Shown piece by piece: positions 11,401 through 26,400 of a stretch of DNA of 64,000 nt. Origin of the DNA: Scolanthus callimorphus (Eukaryota; Cnidaria; Anthozoa; Actiniaria; Edwardsiidae); assembly GCA_033964015.1 (NCBI GenBank), contig CM066920.1, positions 13,235,912 to 13,299,911 on the forward strand, in the 5' to 3' direction. The translations under genes were made by a program, and so were the position numbers. Every line of letters begins with the position of its first letter. The stretch's first letter is position 1. The notes beneath the pieces are model-generated. The model had not been told where the DNA came from. It ran no database searches and saw only the letters and a list, made by a program, of their open reading frames with translations.

Positions 11401-14400
11401 TGGAATTCTGTTCGTCTCTTGGCACTTTGTAACCAAATGACTATCTCCACGACAATGTTTACATTCACTGCACTCTTCACTGCTATTGGCTAATCCTTCA
11501 CGCATGCACTGCCTTTTTGGTAGTATTGATATTGAGGTGTTTTTAATCGCGACGGTTAGAGTTTGGCTTGACGCCGACGATTCTAACACAGCTCTCTTAG
11601 GATCAGTCTGAATTACTCTAAATAGGTAAGTTTTGACTTGGTTCCATCGGATTCTTAAAATTCTTATCAAATCTCTTGAAGGTATCGCGTGAGATTTGCC
11701 TGCCTTGTCTGCTTCACATTTTCCTTCGTGTTAACGCGCATCTACGACTTCTTATCGCAGTTAAATGCGCCATTATACATGTTACCGAGCATAGCATCTC
11801 ACGCCACAAATCATCTCAGCAGAAAACCAACCGCTTTAGCTCTAAAGATGATTCTTTACCTTTCTCACGTCCGCGTATTTGAGCTCACACTCAGAGAAAT
11901 TTAGTAATTTAGCACATGAAGTCAACTATGTAATTGACCTTCTTTTCTAGTCTTACCGTAGAAAAATAGTGCAATGTAAAACCACCTTTTAAAACCAAAA
12001 CACAGCGCGTCTTTGCTGCAAGTAGAATGCAAAAAATCACCGGCGCTGTTCAAACATTTCTTGTAAAATTACCACAGCGTTTAGAAAAAAAAGCCCGAGA
12101 GTAAACTTTTTTTTTCATTTTTTTTTCAATTATTCTTGTTTTGAATGAACTGGGATCTAAGTAAACGCAAACGTCAGCCAGCTTATCGGATCGGAACACA
12201 AGCCGATTGATCGACTTTTGACGCCTAAAACCGTGGGAGGAAGGGCTCTGTACTGCGCATGCCCCGGAGCAGGTGAACTGCTTATTTCGCGCCAAAACTC
12301 GCACAGCAGGAAGTTCTACTTAGTGAATGGCAGCGTAGATTCACATTCAAAACACAATTTTCGGAAACATATCAAGATAGCAGTGTCGCCATTCTAGAGA
12401 TTGACCGGGCTTCCTGTGGTATCTTGTCTACCTTATTGCCAGGCTCTTGACCGTAAACAACACAGTGGAAAATGCACATAGCATCTTTCCTCGAGTATAT
12501 TTGAGTTTTGGTTGAGGTTTAAGCTTTCTAAGCCAATAGAAATAGTGAAAACTTACTGGGATTCCAAGATATTTCCTTATAAGGAAGTTGGAGAAAGTCG
12601 ACACTTTTTCAAGGGAACTATCTTGATATGATTATAAACAAGAGAGCTTCATTGCTAAATGTGTACTCCAAAAGACAACTCTTTAAATGTCGAAATAATT
12701 GTCATGTGAAGGCTGAGTCAACATGATCGCTTAATGCTGTGATGTCTGTCATGATCATTTGAATATCGCAAACCATAACAACGCGCATACATGCTCATTT
12801 TAATCAACTACCCTTTTAAATAAACAGTACAGGGGAATTCTTTTACAATGGCCTGAATCTTTAATTAGAAGCTAATTTTCATTCATCATACAGTATTTAC
12901 TTTTAGCCTGCGATATTCATTGTCTAAAAAAGTGGACAATTTTCCGATTGACTTTTTAGTTATTCGATCGTCACGTCAAATTCTTGCATATATGGCTTCG
13001 CACGCCCGGGCTGATACGGACCTTATATAGTTTTTATCTGATGCGGGATTGAGCATCCAAAATGCCGTGTAATATTAAAACTTTATTGATTAAGTCTACA
13101 AGGAACGTTCTAAAGAATCTTCCGAGCTCTGTGGTCTAGTTCATGTTTAAAGGCGCGCGGTCGACAGACCCTTCTAGAGACTACGAAACACCTCGTTGGC
13201 AAGCACGAATAAAAATGGCGGACTTGTTTGTCTCGTTATTAATTTGGACTATGATCCCGAATTACTAATCTTGAGATTATATTTAATCAAATTTATTTTT
13301 GCATTTAGTTTGTTTAAGGTGACCCGCGCCTAATTATCAGGAAAACCCCAAACAAAATTACTGGATTTGAACAGAAAACGTGAACTCATTTGAGAGAATT
13401 TTGCTGAAGATGACAAGGGCGATCTTTGGAATACAAAGCTTCGCCGATCTCATTTGAGAGGCGATTTGCCAATGTGAAAACGAAACGTATGTTTTTAATA
13501 TTTTCATTAGAAATAAGTCTATTTGTTGATATAGTTTACATTGTCAATGGCTTGTGAAATTTTATCGGTGGAAATTCTTTTTACGAAATATTGATATTAG
13601 CGAAAAACAAATTTACACCGATAAAATTTAACAAGCTGTTGGCGATGTCAACTATAGCAATAAATGATTTACAACAAACAAATAAAAATATAAACATACA
13701 GGGTTTGTTTTGTTTTGGCATTGTTTGGAAAGTCGTTCCCAAATCAGATCGGTAAACTTCGGAGAGCTGAAGTTCTTATCATCGCCACCATTTCTAAAGG
13801 TGAGCTCGCGTTTTCTTTTTAATTTTTACGAAATATTGATATTAGCGAAAAACAAATTTACACCGATAAAATTTAACAAGCTGTTGGCGATGTCAACTAT
13901 AGCAATAAAGTAATTCATTTACAACAAACAAATAAAAATATAAACATACAGGGTTTGTTTTGTTTTGGCATTGTTTGGAAAGTCGTTCCCAAATCAGATC
14001 GGTTAAACTTCGGAGAGCTGAAGTTCTTATCATCGCCACCATCTCTAAAGGTGAGCTCACGTTTTCTTTCCAAATCTGATCATTTTGTTTTGGGTCAGGT
14101 TTTCTTATAAATAGGCGCGGGCCACCTTAATCTAGTATGATTTTGCTATACTTTCGCACTCACTCACTCGACGAAAATAAAAAAAAGATAAATCCGAAAT
14201 AAATATATTCGAAATAAATATATGACTCTAAGATCAGGAAAACGTTCTCATCCTATGCTTACTCGCACTGATCGGTTTGCCAACTTCGTAACTGTTAAGT
14301 ACCAGCCCTAGTTTCAACATGCTTATTATAATGTTATATTCCCTATATTCTATATACTTTAGTGTCAATTGCCTGTAATTCAGCGTCCCCACTGCAAAAG

Positions 14401-17400
14401 GCATTAATAAACTATATCTATCTATCTATCTATCTATCTATCTAAATCCGCAAACATGTACAGCAACTTGCCTATATATAGCGGAATCCATATATCTGAT
14501 CTCTTTCTTGCTATTCTCGGTTAGTTTGTGCGAGAAACAGCGCTGCGGGAAAGGTCGCTATTGGATTCGGAGGTCAGCTGAACTCACGGGTCTTACTACT
14601 GAATCATTGTCTATAAAACAATCGGTCTTAGGCGAGACGAACTCCCAGACTTTGTTTCTCTCTAGGTAGTCTAGGCGACGCTAACAATCCCTGGAATCCT
14701 AGCCATAATAGCACGACACATTCTAGTTGTTCCCTTTTGTTTTTCATTATTTCCCCTTATAAAGTTGTTGTCACAGTGGATGGAATAATATCGAGTAGAA
14801 ATATTTCAAAGCCTTTTCCAAGACATAATATTACGCAAGGTGCTCTCTGTCTCTAGTCAATTACTCCCTAGCAAGGAACCATTTAATAATTCATTTATCC
14901 GGAAAAAATAATTGGAACGTCCTTTTCCTAAGGTTTGTTAGTGATACACTAAACCGAGACTAAATTTTCGTGAGATTTTACAATTCATGACATTTTCTCA
15001 AAATACTTCACTAAGAAAAGAGGGATTTAGATCATTCGAAATAAACGTCAAAATATTATTTTACGATCCCCTCAGCTAGTGTGATGTAGTCTCGCGCGTT
15101 AATTTTGCATACTGGTATAATATAATACAATCTCGAGTGTTGATTGGTCGAGAAGTGGTGCAGTAATCAATGATAGCTAATGAAATTCACAACCGTTCCA
15201 TTTGCGATAATCAAGTATTCTAATGCATATTACGGCAGGGAATTGGCCCTTTATCAGTGTCCCAGAGGAAATATACGTTTTTGTCGAAGTATTATGACTT
15301 GAACGGAGAAATTAGCCATGGTAAGCGGATATATTCTGTCAAAATTCATTTATTGTGACGGCCGCGCTCTGAAGTTAGAGATTATCGAGTTTCCTTGACT
15401 CGTGATTGGCACACTGTAACTTGTCGATCTTAATTCTGAGGATCGTTTTCCGTTCCTGATGTTCCAGCTCGTTGCTTCTCTAAAGCTTAATTTCCAGTGT
15501 CAAGTGTCTGTAATGCGAGCGGATTGGTAGCTATTTTCTATGCGCATAGATCACGACTATATCCAGCACTCGAAGAAAGGACTTTATCACTAGAAACTCT
15601 CAGCGAGTCTCTATTGTCGCTCGATTCTGGTTATTCTTTCTCACAGCAAGATAGGGAACTCAAACCCAATACGTCTCAAGAACTTCGCCGGTCACAAAAC
15701 CGAGTAAGGGATTTACTAAATTCACGGCGGTTTATTTGGGGTTTATAACGTTTTACTCTTCACAATTGGAAAGACCACAGCATTCAAATTCAACCAAGTG
15801 TTCTACTGCGAATTATAGTGTTTTGAAGACACTTTTTAGGGTACTATTACACAGAGTTACTGCGAAAATATAATATTGTTTATCTCTTTAAAATTACTGC
15901 ACGGAAAGCAGCAACATCTATTATTTTCTTGTTTTTATGTTAATCTTAATTGAATAATGCTTCCCAAAGAAATGTTTGTATAATTTTCATTGTGGATCCA
16001 AAGTTCTCATGACATGATAACGTTGAACAAAGTGTATCTCTTTGCTAAGAAAGTGTTAAATGCGGCCTAAAATCGCTCTGACACGTAACTGATAATTTAC
16101 TTATGTTCTAGTTTTTTCTTGTAGTCAAAATTGCGTCGTTCCTGGTCTCCAGGAGGGGAAAAAGGCACAGCTACATGTTTAATAACCAAGGGAGCTACTA
16201 ATTACAATTCAATAGTTTGCAAATTTGTCAGTAATATGAAAGGCTTTGTTATTCTCAATCTAAAGAATGTCATTCCCTGGCTTATCAATATAATACTGGG
16301 GTCGAAGGTTGTCCTTTAATCACATGCATGTATTGAAAGAATGCTGCTGTCACGACAGTTTAGAACTCAGCTGTTGCCTAAAGATCACTCTAAATTAATT
16401 GTTTAGTTGTAGCTCCTGTGCTAAGGTTATTCCTATTCTATTGTAGGTTGATACAGAAATCCCCATCCCTGCACAGAACAACAGCAATACCCACTCCACA
16501 GGACATCACAAGAGGTTGCCACGAATTGGTGAAAGAGTAGTGTGTGTCCTGAACAGAAAAGCAAGAACTGGAGTGCTTCATTATCTTGGGACAACTCATT
16601 TTAGCCCTGGGGAGTGGTGTGGCATTGTGTTAGAGGAGCCATGTGGTAAAAATGATGGAGAAGTAAAAGGTGTGCGGTATTTTACTTGTGGAGAAAACTA
16701 TGGGATATTTGTCCATTCACACAAAGTGCGAGTATTTGATGAAGTTTCTCTGAGGTTGACTATTGCAGAAACAGATGGTTTAGTTATACAAAACAACACA
16801 ACTGTGGAACAGAAGAGGAGCTTAAATACTAAAATGGAGAGCATTGGAGTTCAAAATATTGCTGTCACCAATGTGAACCTGAGAAAATGGCCTGCTCATT
16901 GCAGCAAAGACACATTCACTAGACCCAGGCCTAGGTCTTTTTCTTCAGGTATGAAATTTGGCTTGAACTTAGAACCATCAATGCAAGACAACACTAACTG
17001 TTTAGAACTAGATCTTGCAGATCTCTCCCGCTCTGTATCATTCCCAAAGATTTCATCGAAGCAAATGTTTTTGGTATCTGCAGAGGGTATAAAGGATATC
17101 ACCAAAACTGCTGATAACAATGATGCAAATGGTGGCTCTAAAAGAGGTAGCTGCCCTAACCTTGCTAAATTAACTACGGAGGATATCTGTCTACCAGAAC
17201 TTAATAATGGACCTGAGATAGCACAATGCAATGAACCCAGACAAGAAGACTGTGTACCTAATGCATGCCAGCAGAATGGGAGCAATTATTCTGAGCAAGT
17301 TACTTCCAGTCGTACTTCAGATGCTGTACAAAAACAATTCTGGGGAATAAAGAAGCTTGAGAGATCTCAATCATGCGAAGATTTAAGTAAAAGGAAATTA

Positions 17401-20400
17401 AGCTCATCAGTTCAACCTGCCATTACTGTAGCTCATGCATCACTGGAAAAACAGTCAACTATTGATCCATTTGTACAAGGCAAGTACTGTAGCTGTCCTT
17501 CGCTTGTTCCTTCGCAACACTTATCAGGAGCTATTGAAGCATGTCTTGACTTAGGCAGGGAGGATTACCACAGTGGACGTTCAAGTTCCAAGAATGTCCC
17601 TCTTGACGAAGAACATGTCCTGTCCAAGGCATCTGCGTCTAGTTCAAGCACAGCAATGGATGGGCACATCAGCTCAAGTTCGGCGGTGAATCTTGCTAAT
17701 ATTGGCCGTTCCAACTCTACATCTAAGCTGGCAAAGCGAGCCTCATTAACTGATGACAGACAAATGGGAAGGTTGCTAGGGGAGGTTATGCATGTTTCTA
17801 CAATTGAAAGGAGCAATAGCTGGCCTTGCATGGGTTCCATGAGATCTTCATTTGATTCCATGGTGGGTGTGAGGTCAGTACTGCTTATAGAGGAATTTAG
17901 TTATGGTGGTAATAATATCCATGATGACTTATCAATCATTGATGATGACACTGAAACATTGTCTTGTAGTGATAGTGTCCATGAATCAGAGATACTAGGG
18001 CCAAAATCTGACACAACAGCAAAAAACATTTCATCAGTAGCAAATATAAGGGTAAAGAAATCAGGACGTAATAATAGTCCATCACTAACAAACTCACAAG
18101 CCTCTATTTCATCCTCTGGAACAAATGAGAGTCAAGGACCCATTAGAAAAGGTACAAAACCAAAACCAACAGCCACAAAAATGAAAAGACCAATGACCAA
18201 AGTGTCAAGGGATTCAACACTAAAGCAAAATAGTTCAAAGAATGTTAAAAATACAGAGGAATCATCTTTGGTGTCTCAGAGAGGTGCACCTCCCAGAATA
18301 ACTAAGAGAAACACTGTCTCAGCACTACAGCAAATTAAACTTGACTTCTCCAAAACCTCTCGACCATTCATAAATCATCGCCCAAGCAGCACATTATCAG
18401 AACCAGACCAAACAAAGCAAAAGAGAAAACCTGAGCTTGCACATAGATTATCAACAAGCCCAAACTCTAAACTACCTATGATACGGCGCACCTCTCAACC
18501 ACCAACATCTAAACCAGGCGTTACTCCAACAAAAACTGATAAACCACCAACTAAAGGTGTGGCTTCCGCTAGCCGTCCAGCAGCTCAGCCATCAGTGAAA
18601 AGAGTTGGCTCATTCACGTCAACGGCTGAGAAGCAAAAGCGAGAACTCAGCTCAGGATCATCACCAAGTCTGATGAGAAATAACTCATCTAAACGGAAAG
18701 TCAGTGCACCCGTCAGTGCTACTCAGAGGCCTAATGCTGGTCGTGTTGCTATGGGAACAAAAGGACCTGGAGGTGTGACCCGTGTCAAGCCATCTGTCAC
18801 AAGAACAGCAGGTTAGTAGAAAGATTAAAAGACTTTATCAGTGCCTGATTTGGGGAAATACACACATAAAAAAGTTTATCATATTAACTTATTACAAAAA
18901 GACACTTCTTTCCATTGTGTGGTTTCAGAAAATATCCCCTGCCCCCAACCCCGCCCAGGGAAGGGTTTCTTCAGACCGTTTCTTGAGCCCACTGTACCCA
19001 CATATCTATGGAAATTTCAGCCCACCCTCATTTGGTCATGTGACAGTTTCAGTTCATTTCAGTTACAATACTAAGAAACCACAAATGCATGCCCAACAGA
19101 GCTCATTTCACAGGTGACCCAGGACAATTGTTTGTGTACTACAACATCGAAGTATTGACAGTATTATAGGGTTTATATGGGGATTGTGGTAAGGGATGTT
19201 TGGACCTGCAAATTTATAGGAAATTCTCAATAGAAGTTACTGAAACTTACCATGTTGTTAGTTGTGGTTGTCCTTGATACTCGTGAAGTTTCATGGTTTT
19301 ATCTTTGATTCGCCCCCCATACAGAGAGAAAGACAAGGTGGGAGACTGAAGCCCAAAATCGGCTCATCGGATCGATCAGCACAACACATCGATCAGCAAA
19401 CAAACACACCAGGATTGTAGATATACATGTTACCGATGCAGCAAAATCAATAAATATCCTTCAGTTACATACGCGAAGGTACATAGCAGACCCCATTAGA
19501 CTCGCACGGCCCCCTTTGTAACTGTCATGAGAAACTCGTTATCAGCACAACTTGGACAACCAAAATGGCGGCCGTTAACAAAAACTCCTCAAGGGGGAGG
19601 GGGATCTAGCGCAAAATCATGCAAATCAAATTGTGCGATTCCAAAAGAAATCTATTACCTCCTGAACAATAAAAACACAATTTGTTTCGTTAACCTCTTC
19701 GTTTTAGTTACTTAGATAATTGTAAAGTGCCATTGAGCTTCAGGAATTATTATTTTCTTCCTGGAGAAGAATGGATTTGTAGCAAATTTCGTCTAGGGAG
19801 CAGCCGCTCGGCGAGTTTGCGCTAGACCCCCCTCCCCCTTGAGGAGTTTTTGTTAACGGCCGCCATTTTGGTTGTCCAAGTTGTGCTGATAACGAGTTTC
19901 TCATGACAGTTACAAAGGGGGTCGTGCGGGGTCTGCTACCTTCGCGTATGTAACTGCAGGATATTTATTGATTTTGCTGCGTTCGGTAACATGTATATCT
20001 ATGACCTTGGTGTGTTTGTTTAGTTGTTGAATTCAATTTTGTGAAAAAATCCGTCCCGAAGTGTGTTGTGACGATCGATCCGACGAGCCGATTTTGGGCT
20101 TCAACCTCCCACCTTGTATTTCTCTCTGTATGGGGGGCGAATCAAAGATAAAACCGTGAAACTTCACATGAGCATCAAGGACAACCACAACTAACAACAT
20201 GGTAAGTTTCAGTAACTTTTATTGAGAATTTCCTAAAAATTTGCAGGTCCAAACATCCCTTACCACAATCCCCATATAAACCCTATATTACTGTCAATAC
20301 TTCGATGTCGTAGTACACAAACAATTGTCCTGGGTCACCTGTGCTTGGGAACTGAACTCCCCCGTGACAGAATTATTCACAGACTTCAACCTCTCACCTT

Positions 20401-23400
20401 CAGTTTTTCTTGGGATAGAAAAATGAGCTTTTTGTTCTATGAAATGGTGAAGTGCTTCTCTTTTGTGTTCCACGAGTGAAGCGCGTGTGAAGTTTGTAGC
20501 TAAGTTGGCGATAACCGCTGACTGGGATTTTGACGAGCTGGGCTACCTGTGGTGCGCGAGCACTTTCTCAATACATTCTTTTTATCAGTTGAACCCTTGG
20601 AAATTACTAAGTCGTCATCTTACTTTCAATGGATATATTGATTCAAATTAAAGTTTAACCTTATAACATAACTGTGCTTTGAATTACGCGACGCCATTAT
20701 TTTCTGAAAAGCGCAAATTCTATGACTTGTGCCATCAAACAGGAACGCTAGATCGATAATCCAAGATCTGGAGCCAATAAACACTACTTTATATATGCAG
20801 CGAAAAACCGCACAATCAATCTCGACTCCAGTTTGGACTGCGAAATGGCATCAAATGATGATTTAATCAATATTTGATTAACTATTTATGGTGAAATTAC
20901 TAAAACTTGAATATAAATAAGTAAACTTGTTACTAATTAGCGAGGGGTGACCAAATGAAAGAGTTCTGGGAAAATATTTTATGGATGGATTCGGGGAAAG
21001 AGAAGATTTTCTACGAGAATGCATTATTGTCAGTCTTGTATATTGCTTACTGGATTCGGCATTTTCCCCCCGTCGACAATCTCCAGGTTTGTGCTTATCA
21101 AGATCCGATGCGTTTTCAATTCACATAGGATAGAAATTAAATAATTATGGCAAGACAAGTCATAGCTAAGAAAGATGTCTCATTTTTCTGATGCGCGAAT
21201 TACCACTCGACTGAGGTTTTTGTCGGTTTTTTGTTTTAGTTTACCTTGCACGTCGCAAGAAAGAATTGGTTGATTATTTTAATATTTAAAAATATGATTC
21301 ATGATATCAAAGTCCTGCCTTCTCGCTGTCGAAGACATAACAGTGAATTCTAGCAAATACTTTAGGCTATAAACGCGTCCGCAGCGCAACAGAAGCAAGA
21401 ATATAGTATCTTTGTCCTACAAGAAATATGATATAAACCTCACCATGCCAGCAGATACGATAGTCAAACTAAAGGCGAAAAAGGTCTTCAGCATTCTGTC
21501 GTGCATTAGTAATGGATGCTGGATTTTCCCGTCATTCGGTATGGATTTGACTTTTTGGTGTTTGAATTCAGTTACACAAAATATATCTAACGTTCTTCTA
21601 GTAGAAATCTAAGTGTAAGCTATGAAAAACAGGCACTTTACTAAATGTAGTACAAGCAGGTATTAACGTGGTAGGTCAAAAACGTAACGAACTTTTATAC
21701 AACAATCAAACCGGAAACCCAGAATCCTCAGTTAAGTTAAGGCCTGGGCGGAAGCCCGATCCAAAATGGCGGACGTAAAACTGAGGGGGGTGGTCCATCT
21801 CAAAACCAATGCCATGGCTGTCTAAGCATCGACGCTTACGCCGGGGATCGTTTTAATCCCCATATCATTGAGTCTCTTTGAGTGAAGAGCGGCGAGTTTT
21901 AGAGGATATATATATTTTGAATGTGATCATTTTATTGTCCAAAAATCATAGTAAAACGTGTTTCTTTTGTCTTGTGTATTTATTATCAGCTGACAAGAAG
22001 AAGTTGTCGGAGACATCAACAACAGTTGTTCCTTCAAAAGCAAAGTCCACTTCAACCGCCACTAAACAGAGCCCTTCAGCGAAACCACCAGTCCCTGCCT
22101 CACGCACCCACCATCCTTCACGGCTACCACGAAAAATATCTCGTGACCCGAGCACCGAGAGCGCGCAGTCGCATGACTGGGACCATGAATCCACGACATC
22201 CGATTACGACGATCGTCGGTTGTCGAGACAAGACAGTTTTCCGTACGACGCTGATCGATCCGACTTCGAGTCGAGTATTCGCTCCTGGCACGCTCCCCAG
22301 GCCCCAGATATCCTGACCGGTGTTACCAGGGAGTCTAGACAGCGATCGGTTGAAGTCCAGGTAGAAATTGACGATGACCAGGCTGTCCAGGACATGCACG
22401 ACAAGCTGGAGAAGTTGGACGAGATGTTGGCCGGGAAGACCAAGCAATGTCAGGAATTGGAGAAACGCCTGGCTGACGGCGAGAACGCATTCTTGGCAAG
22501 CGCCATACTGTTGGTGATATTCCATAAACAGGTTTGTACCGGTTTTTGTTTTCGCTATCTATGATTCGCCACTCGCCAACCATTTAAAGACAAAACGATA
22601 CCCATTTTTTTTTTGTTTCGTTTTGGTTTTCGTCTGTTTGTTTGCGCGTTTTTGTTTTACTTTACTATGCATCCCAGTAAACCGCGGCAACCTACGTTCT
22701 TTCGACCCGCCGGCGACTCCTTAAAATTGATCGCGCGATCGTTTTTCATGTACCACGTGATGTGTTGTTTATGTACCACGTGATCACTACTTTTTGGCGT
22801 TAACTTCGTCTGAGAGCAACGAAACAATGGATGCTCAAAAAGTAGTAGTGATCACGTGGTACACAAACAACGCATCAGGTGGTACATTAAAGACGCATCA
22901 CGTGGTACATAAAAAGCGATCACGCGATCAATTTTAAGCAGCCGCCGGCGGGCCGAAAAAACGAAGGTTGCCGCGATTTACTGGGTTGCATAGTAAGTTT
23001 GTTTTCTTGTTTGTCTCTGCTAATCTGTTTTTCCCTTGGGTGTCTAACACCCCTCAATTACTTCTTAATCGTGCGTGAACATCTCGGCTACAAAATGTCG
23101 TTGTTTTCATCATCATCGTCGTTATTGCCGCGGGCTGATAGAGCCAGGTTTAAGGAAAGATGTTCACAAACGCACAACTATTGCAATCATATGCTGCCTC
23201 TGTGCTCTCCCTTTAATGTTCACAGTATTTTTTGCCCAGCCCCGTGTCCGGTGTCCGGGGCTGCATGTACCCCACCACCAACACCATCCCGCACCCCTAG
23301 CTACGCCCCTATGTTGTTTTAGTGTATTATGTTAATTGTTCCCTATTACTAATGTCTTAATAACATGTACTTGTTAGAGGCCAAAACATCCACCTGTAAT

Positions 23401-26400
23401 CATGATTTTTTTTTTTCATCGCAGCTACGAGGGAGCTCGCGCCACATCAACCATATCACACGAGAGCTAGAAATGACAGACGAGGATCTAAGGCACAATG
23501 TAGAGAGGCTCAGTAAGTTTTGGTATTTATTCTTTGGATTCAATTAAATGGTAACTTTGGGGGTTACTGTACCCCTACAAGGTACCAAAAAGGGCGTGGC
23601 TTAGATCATTTTAACCCCTAAAAGGTACGACGAGCACCCCCGTCCCATCGGTGATTTTTCTTTAGGAAACTTTCAAAGAACTGTAAAGTTCCGCAACAAA
23701 ACTTTGGGCAAGGCTTTGAAGGATTAGGCAAACCGGCCGATTTTTCCAGCAAAAACAGTTTCAAATGACTGTCGATATCAAATTGTCATACGTGTTATGA
23801 AATGGGTTTTACGCCGTGTAAGGGACGTGTCATTATTTAGCGGGGGGGGGGGAGGAGGGCTCCTATTTTTGTGGGGAGGGTCCTAATTTTTTTCGCGTGT
23901 CTAAAGGGAGGGTCCAAATTTTTTTCAATCCCATTTGGGGGAGAGTCATAATTTTTTTCAGCAACATTTGGACGATGAAGAGGGTAAAACAAATGGCGAT
24001 AGTGGTTATTTCAGCAACTTCTCCATAAAAATGTCGGCGCGCTTCGCGCGCATAAACAATCACATCTTATATACTCTTTGAGCAATGAGGACACTACTGT
24101 TGACAAGAACAAGTTATCTTGACAAGGAAAATCAAACTCTCCCTAAATTTCCCTGCAAATGATAGGCCTGGAGGGCAAGTCACTATATGTTTGAAAGAAG
24201 ACCCCTTAGGTAAGCGTGAGTTTTCGACGTTACAAGCATAGAAATTCGTCCGTTGGGCCGCGCTTCGCACACATGAATATTAATAATTCGTCATTTGCGG
24301 AGCGCAGTTGTGCGCATGAATGAATATAACCTAACCTATATAGTTGAGGTAGTGTACTTCCTGAGCTCCTGACAGGCTTTTGTTTACTATGCCGTACACA
24401 AAACATGTTCATCTACCCTTTCTCTAAAGCTTGATGAAATGCGATGAACAAACAAAAAACGATGAACAAACAAACAGACGTTTATCAAAATTTGGGCGCG
24501 CTTCGCGCGCAACGAAGGATATGCGAGCCCGTTTTTCTGTAAAATGTTTACAGTACGAGGTCAAACAGGGGACGGGAGATGTGGGATTACGTTAATCATT
24601 GTACTTAGAGGGAGGATCACTGTATTTTACCCGTGTATTACCAAACATCCTCCACGTAAATAATCGAGGCGATGAATAATAACCGCGGTTCCTTATGCAC
24701 CAGTCAATTGACACCCCGGCCCCCAACCCCGGGACAGGGCGGGAAAGTATCGCGGCAAGGCCGGGGATTTAACACATTAATCTGAGGAAGGGCAGTGAAA
24801 TTTAACCCTATCCAGACTGGGCTTTTTTTGACCATCTGTGACTGGGGGGGGGCTAATTCGGCCCCCCCTCTATATCTCTGGAACCACTGGGGCTATGATC
24901 ATCAAACTTTCACACAATGACCATGAGCCTTAGACAAATCACCACACCTATTTTTGTCATGTGGGAGCAAAATGTGACGTCACAATGACGTCATTCTCAA
25001 TGTTTTATCAATTTTTAAGTAATTTTAATTAACTTCCAAAAACTTGGTAGATAATACTCTAAAAGCCAACTGATTAACATCAAGATAATGTAAATGTAAT
25101 AATTTGTGACATTAACACATAAATTTTATTAAACTTGTGTCATAATGACGACTTTTGAAAATATTGTCCGCCATCTTGGATCCGCCATCTTGGATCCGCC
25201 ATCTTGGATTTCATTTAATTTCCATTTGACTCTTCAGATAAATACTCAATGAGAAAAAAATGGTCAAAATGTACAAAATACTCATCAAAGAAGTGTTTGA
25301 CATTCAAAAAGTTGAATTAAAAGGAAACTTGTGAATCCCAGAGCTAGTTTTAGACCATATGTTAAAATGAACAAAATCCCCCTACCCCTCCCCCCCCAAA
25401 GATTTTGTGTCAAAAATTAATTAGCCTGTACATAAATTACTAAGGAGTACAAGCTCCGATAGTCATAAATTGGGCAATCTGTCCAACATTAAGCTTGAAA
25501 TATGAAAATTCACGTTTTTTCGAGTTTTGCAAAACATGCATGTCAAAAAGTGGTTGCCATGGAAACTGGGTCGTTGACACTGACATGTCATTGACACCAA
25601 AATGTCCCCAGATAAATTTTAGGAAAAGTCACGAAGTTTCACCATCATAGCTGCAGTGGTTTTAGAGTAATCAGGATTTTACTGGAGGGGGGGCTCGAAA
25701 AGCCCCCCCCCCCCCCAGTCTGGATAGGGTTAAGACGGACCTTCTATAGCGGGGAAATTCAGCGGGGCATTACAGGGAATTAACGCTGAACCAGAAGTTC
25801 GATTATCGTGCGAAAATATATTGGTTTAAAGGACCGAGGTCGGAGGATTTTTTTAGGGATCACTAATTTTTGGGCGAGTGAAAGGGGAGGATCTCTCGAA
25901 ACCTGAAGCCTTGAAAGAGAGATTCCAGCAACGAGTTCTATATCATTCTCTAGTTTATTTCACTCATTATGTTGAAAATTTCGGCGCGCTTCGCGCGCAT
26001 AAGGGATGGCATCTAATCTAGTTTTAGAGAACTCGCTTGTGGGCTTAAATGGAATGCGTACGAATGTCGTCACAAGCATGTGTATCTTGGCAAGGACAAG
26101 TGAAAACCCCAAAAAGCCCTCCAGTGATACGAAATAGAAATTCGTTTGTGGGGCTGCGCTTCACGCATATGAACAATAATAATTTGTAGCGCGTGAAGAA
26201 TAAAACCAACAGACTTTTTTACTACACGCAGAAAATATAACGTTCTGTTATTAAGAAGAATGAAAGAGACATTACATCACTTGGACAATAGTCTATCTAA
26301 CAGGTTTTTCAGAAATAGATTGCGTGGGGGAGGGTCCCAATGTTTTTTACCTACGACTGGGGGAGGGTCACATTTTTTTTGTTATGTTCAAGGGGAGGGT

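Larger units (their letters stand above)
9523..15497. other. CAP-Gly/MTUS intron 2
   Basis: Six kilobases with no conserved gene; short open frames look random apart from the candidate exon at 11211. It holds a tandem duplication at 13583 and a (TATC)n tract at 14404. Confidence 0.5.

Noticed and set aside
16896..17861. Antisense frames under CAP-Gly/MTUS exon 4
   Set aside because: Shadows of a strongly coding 2.4-kb exon, no domains.
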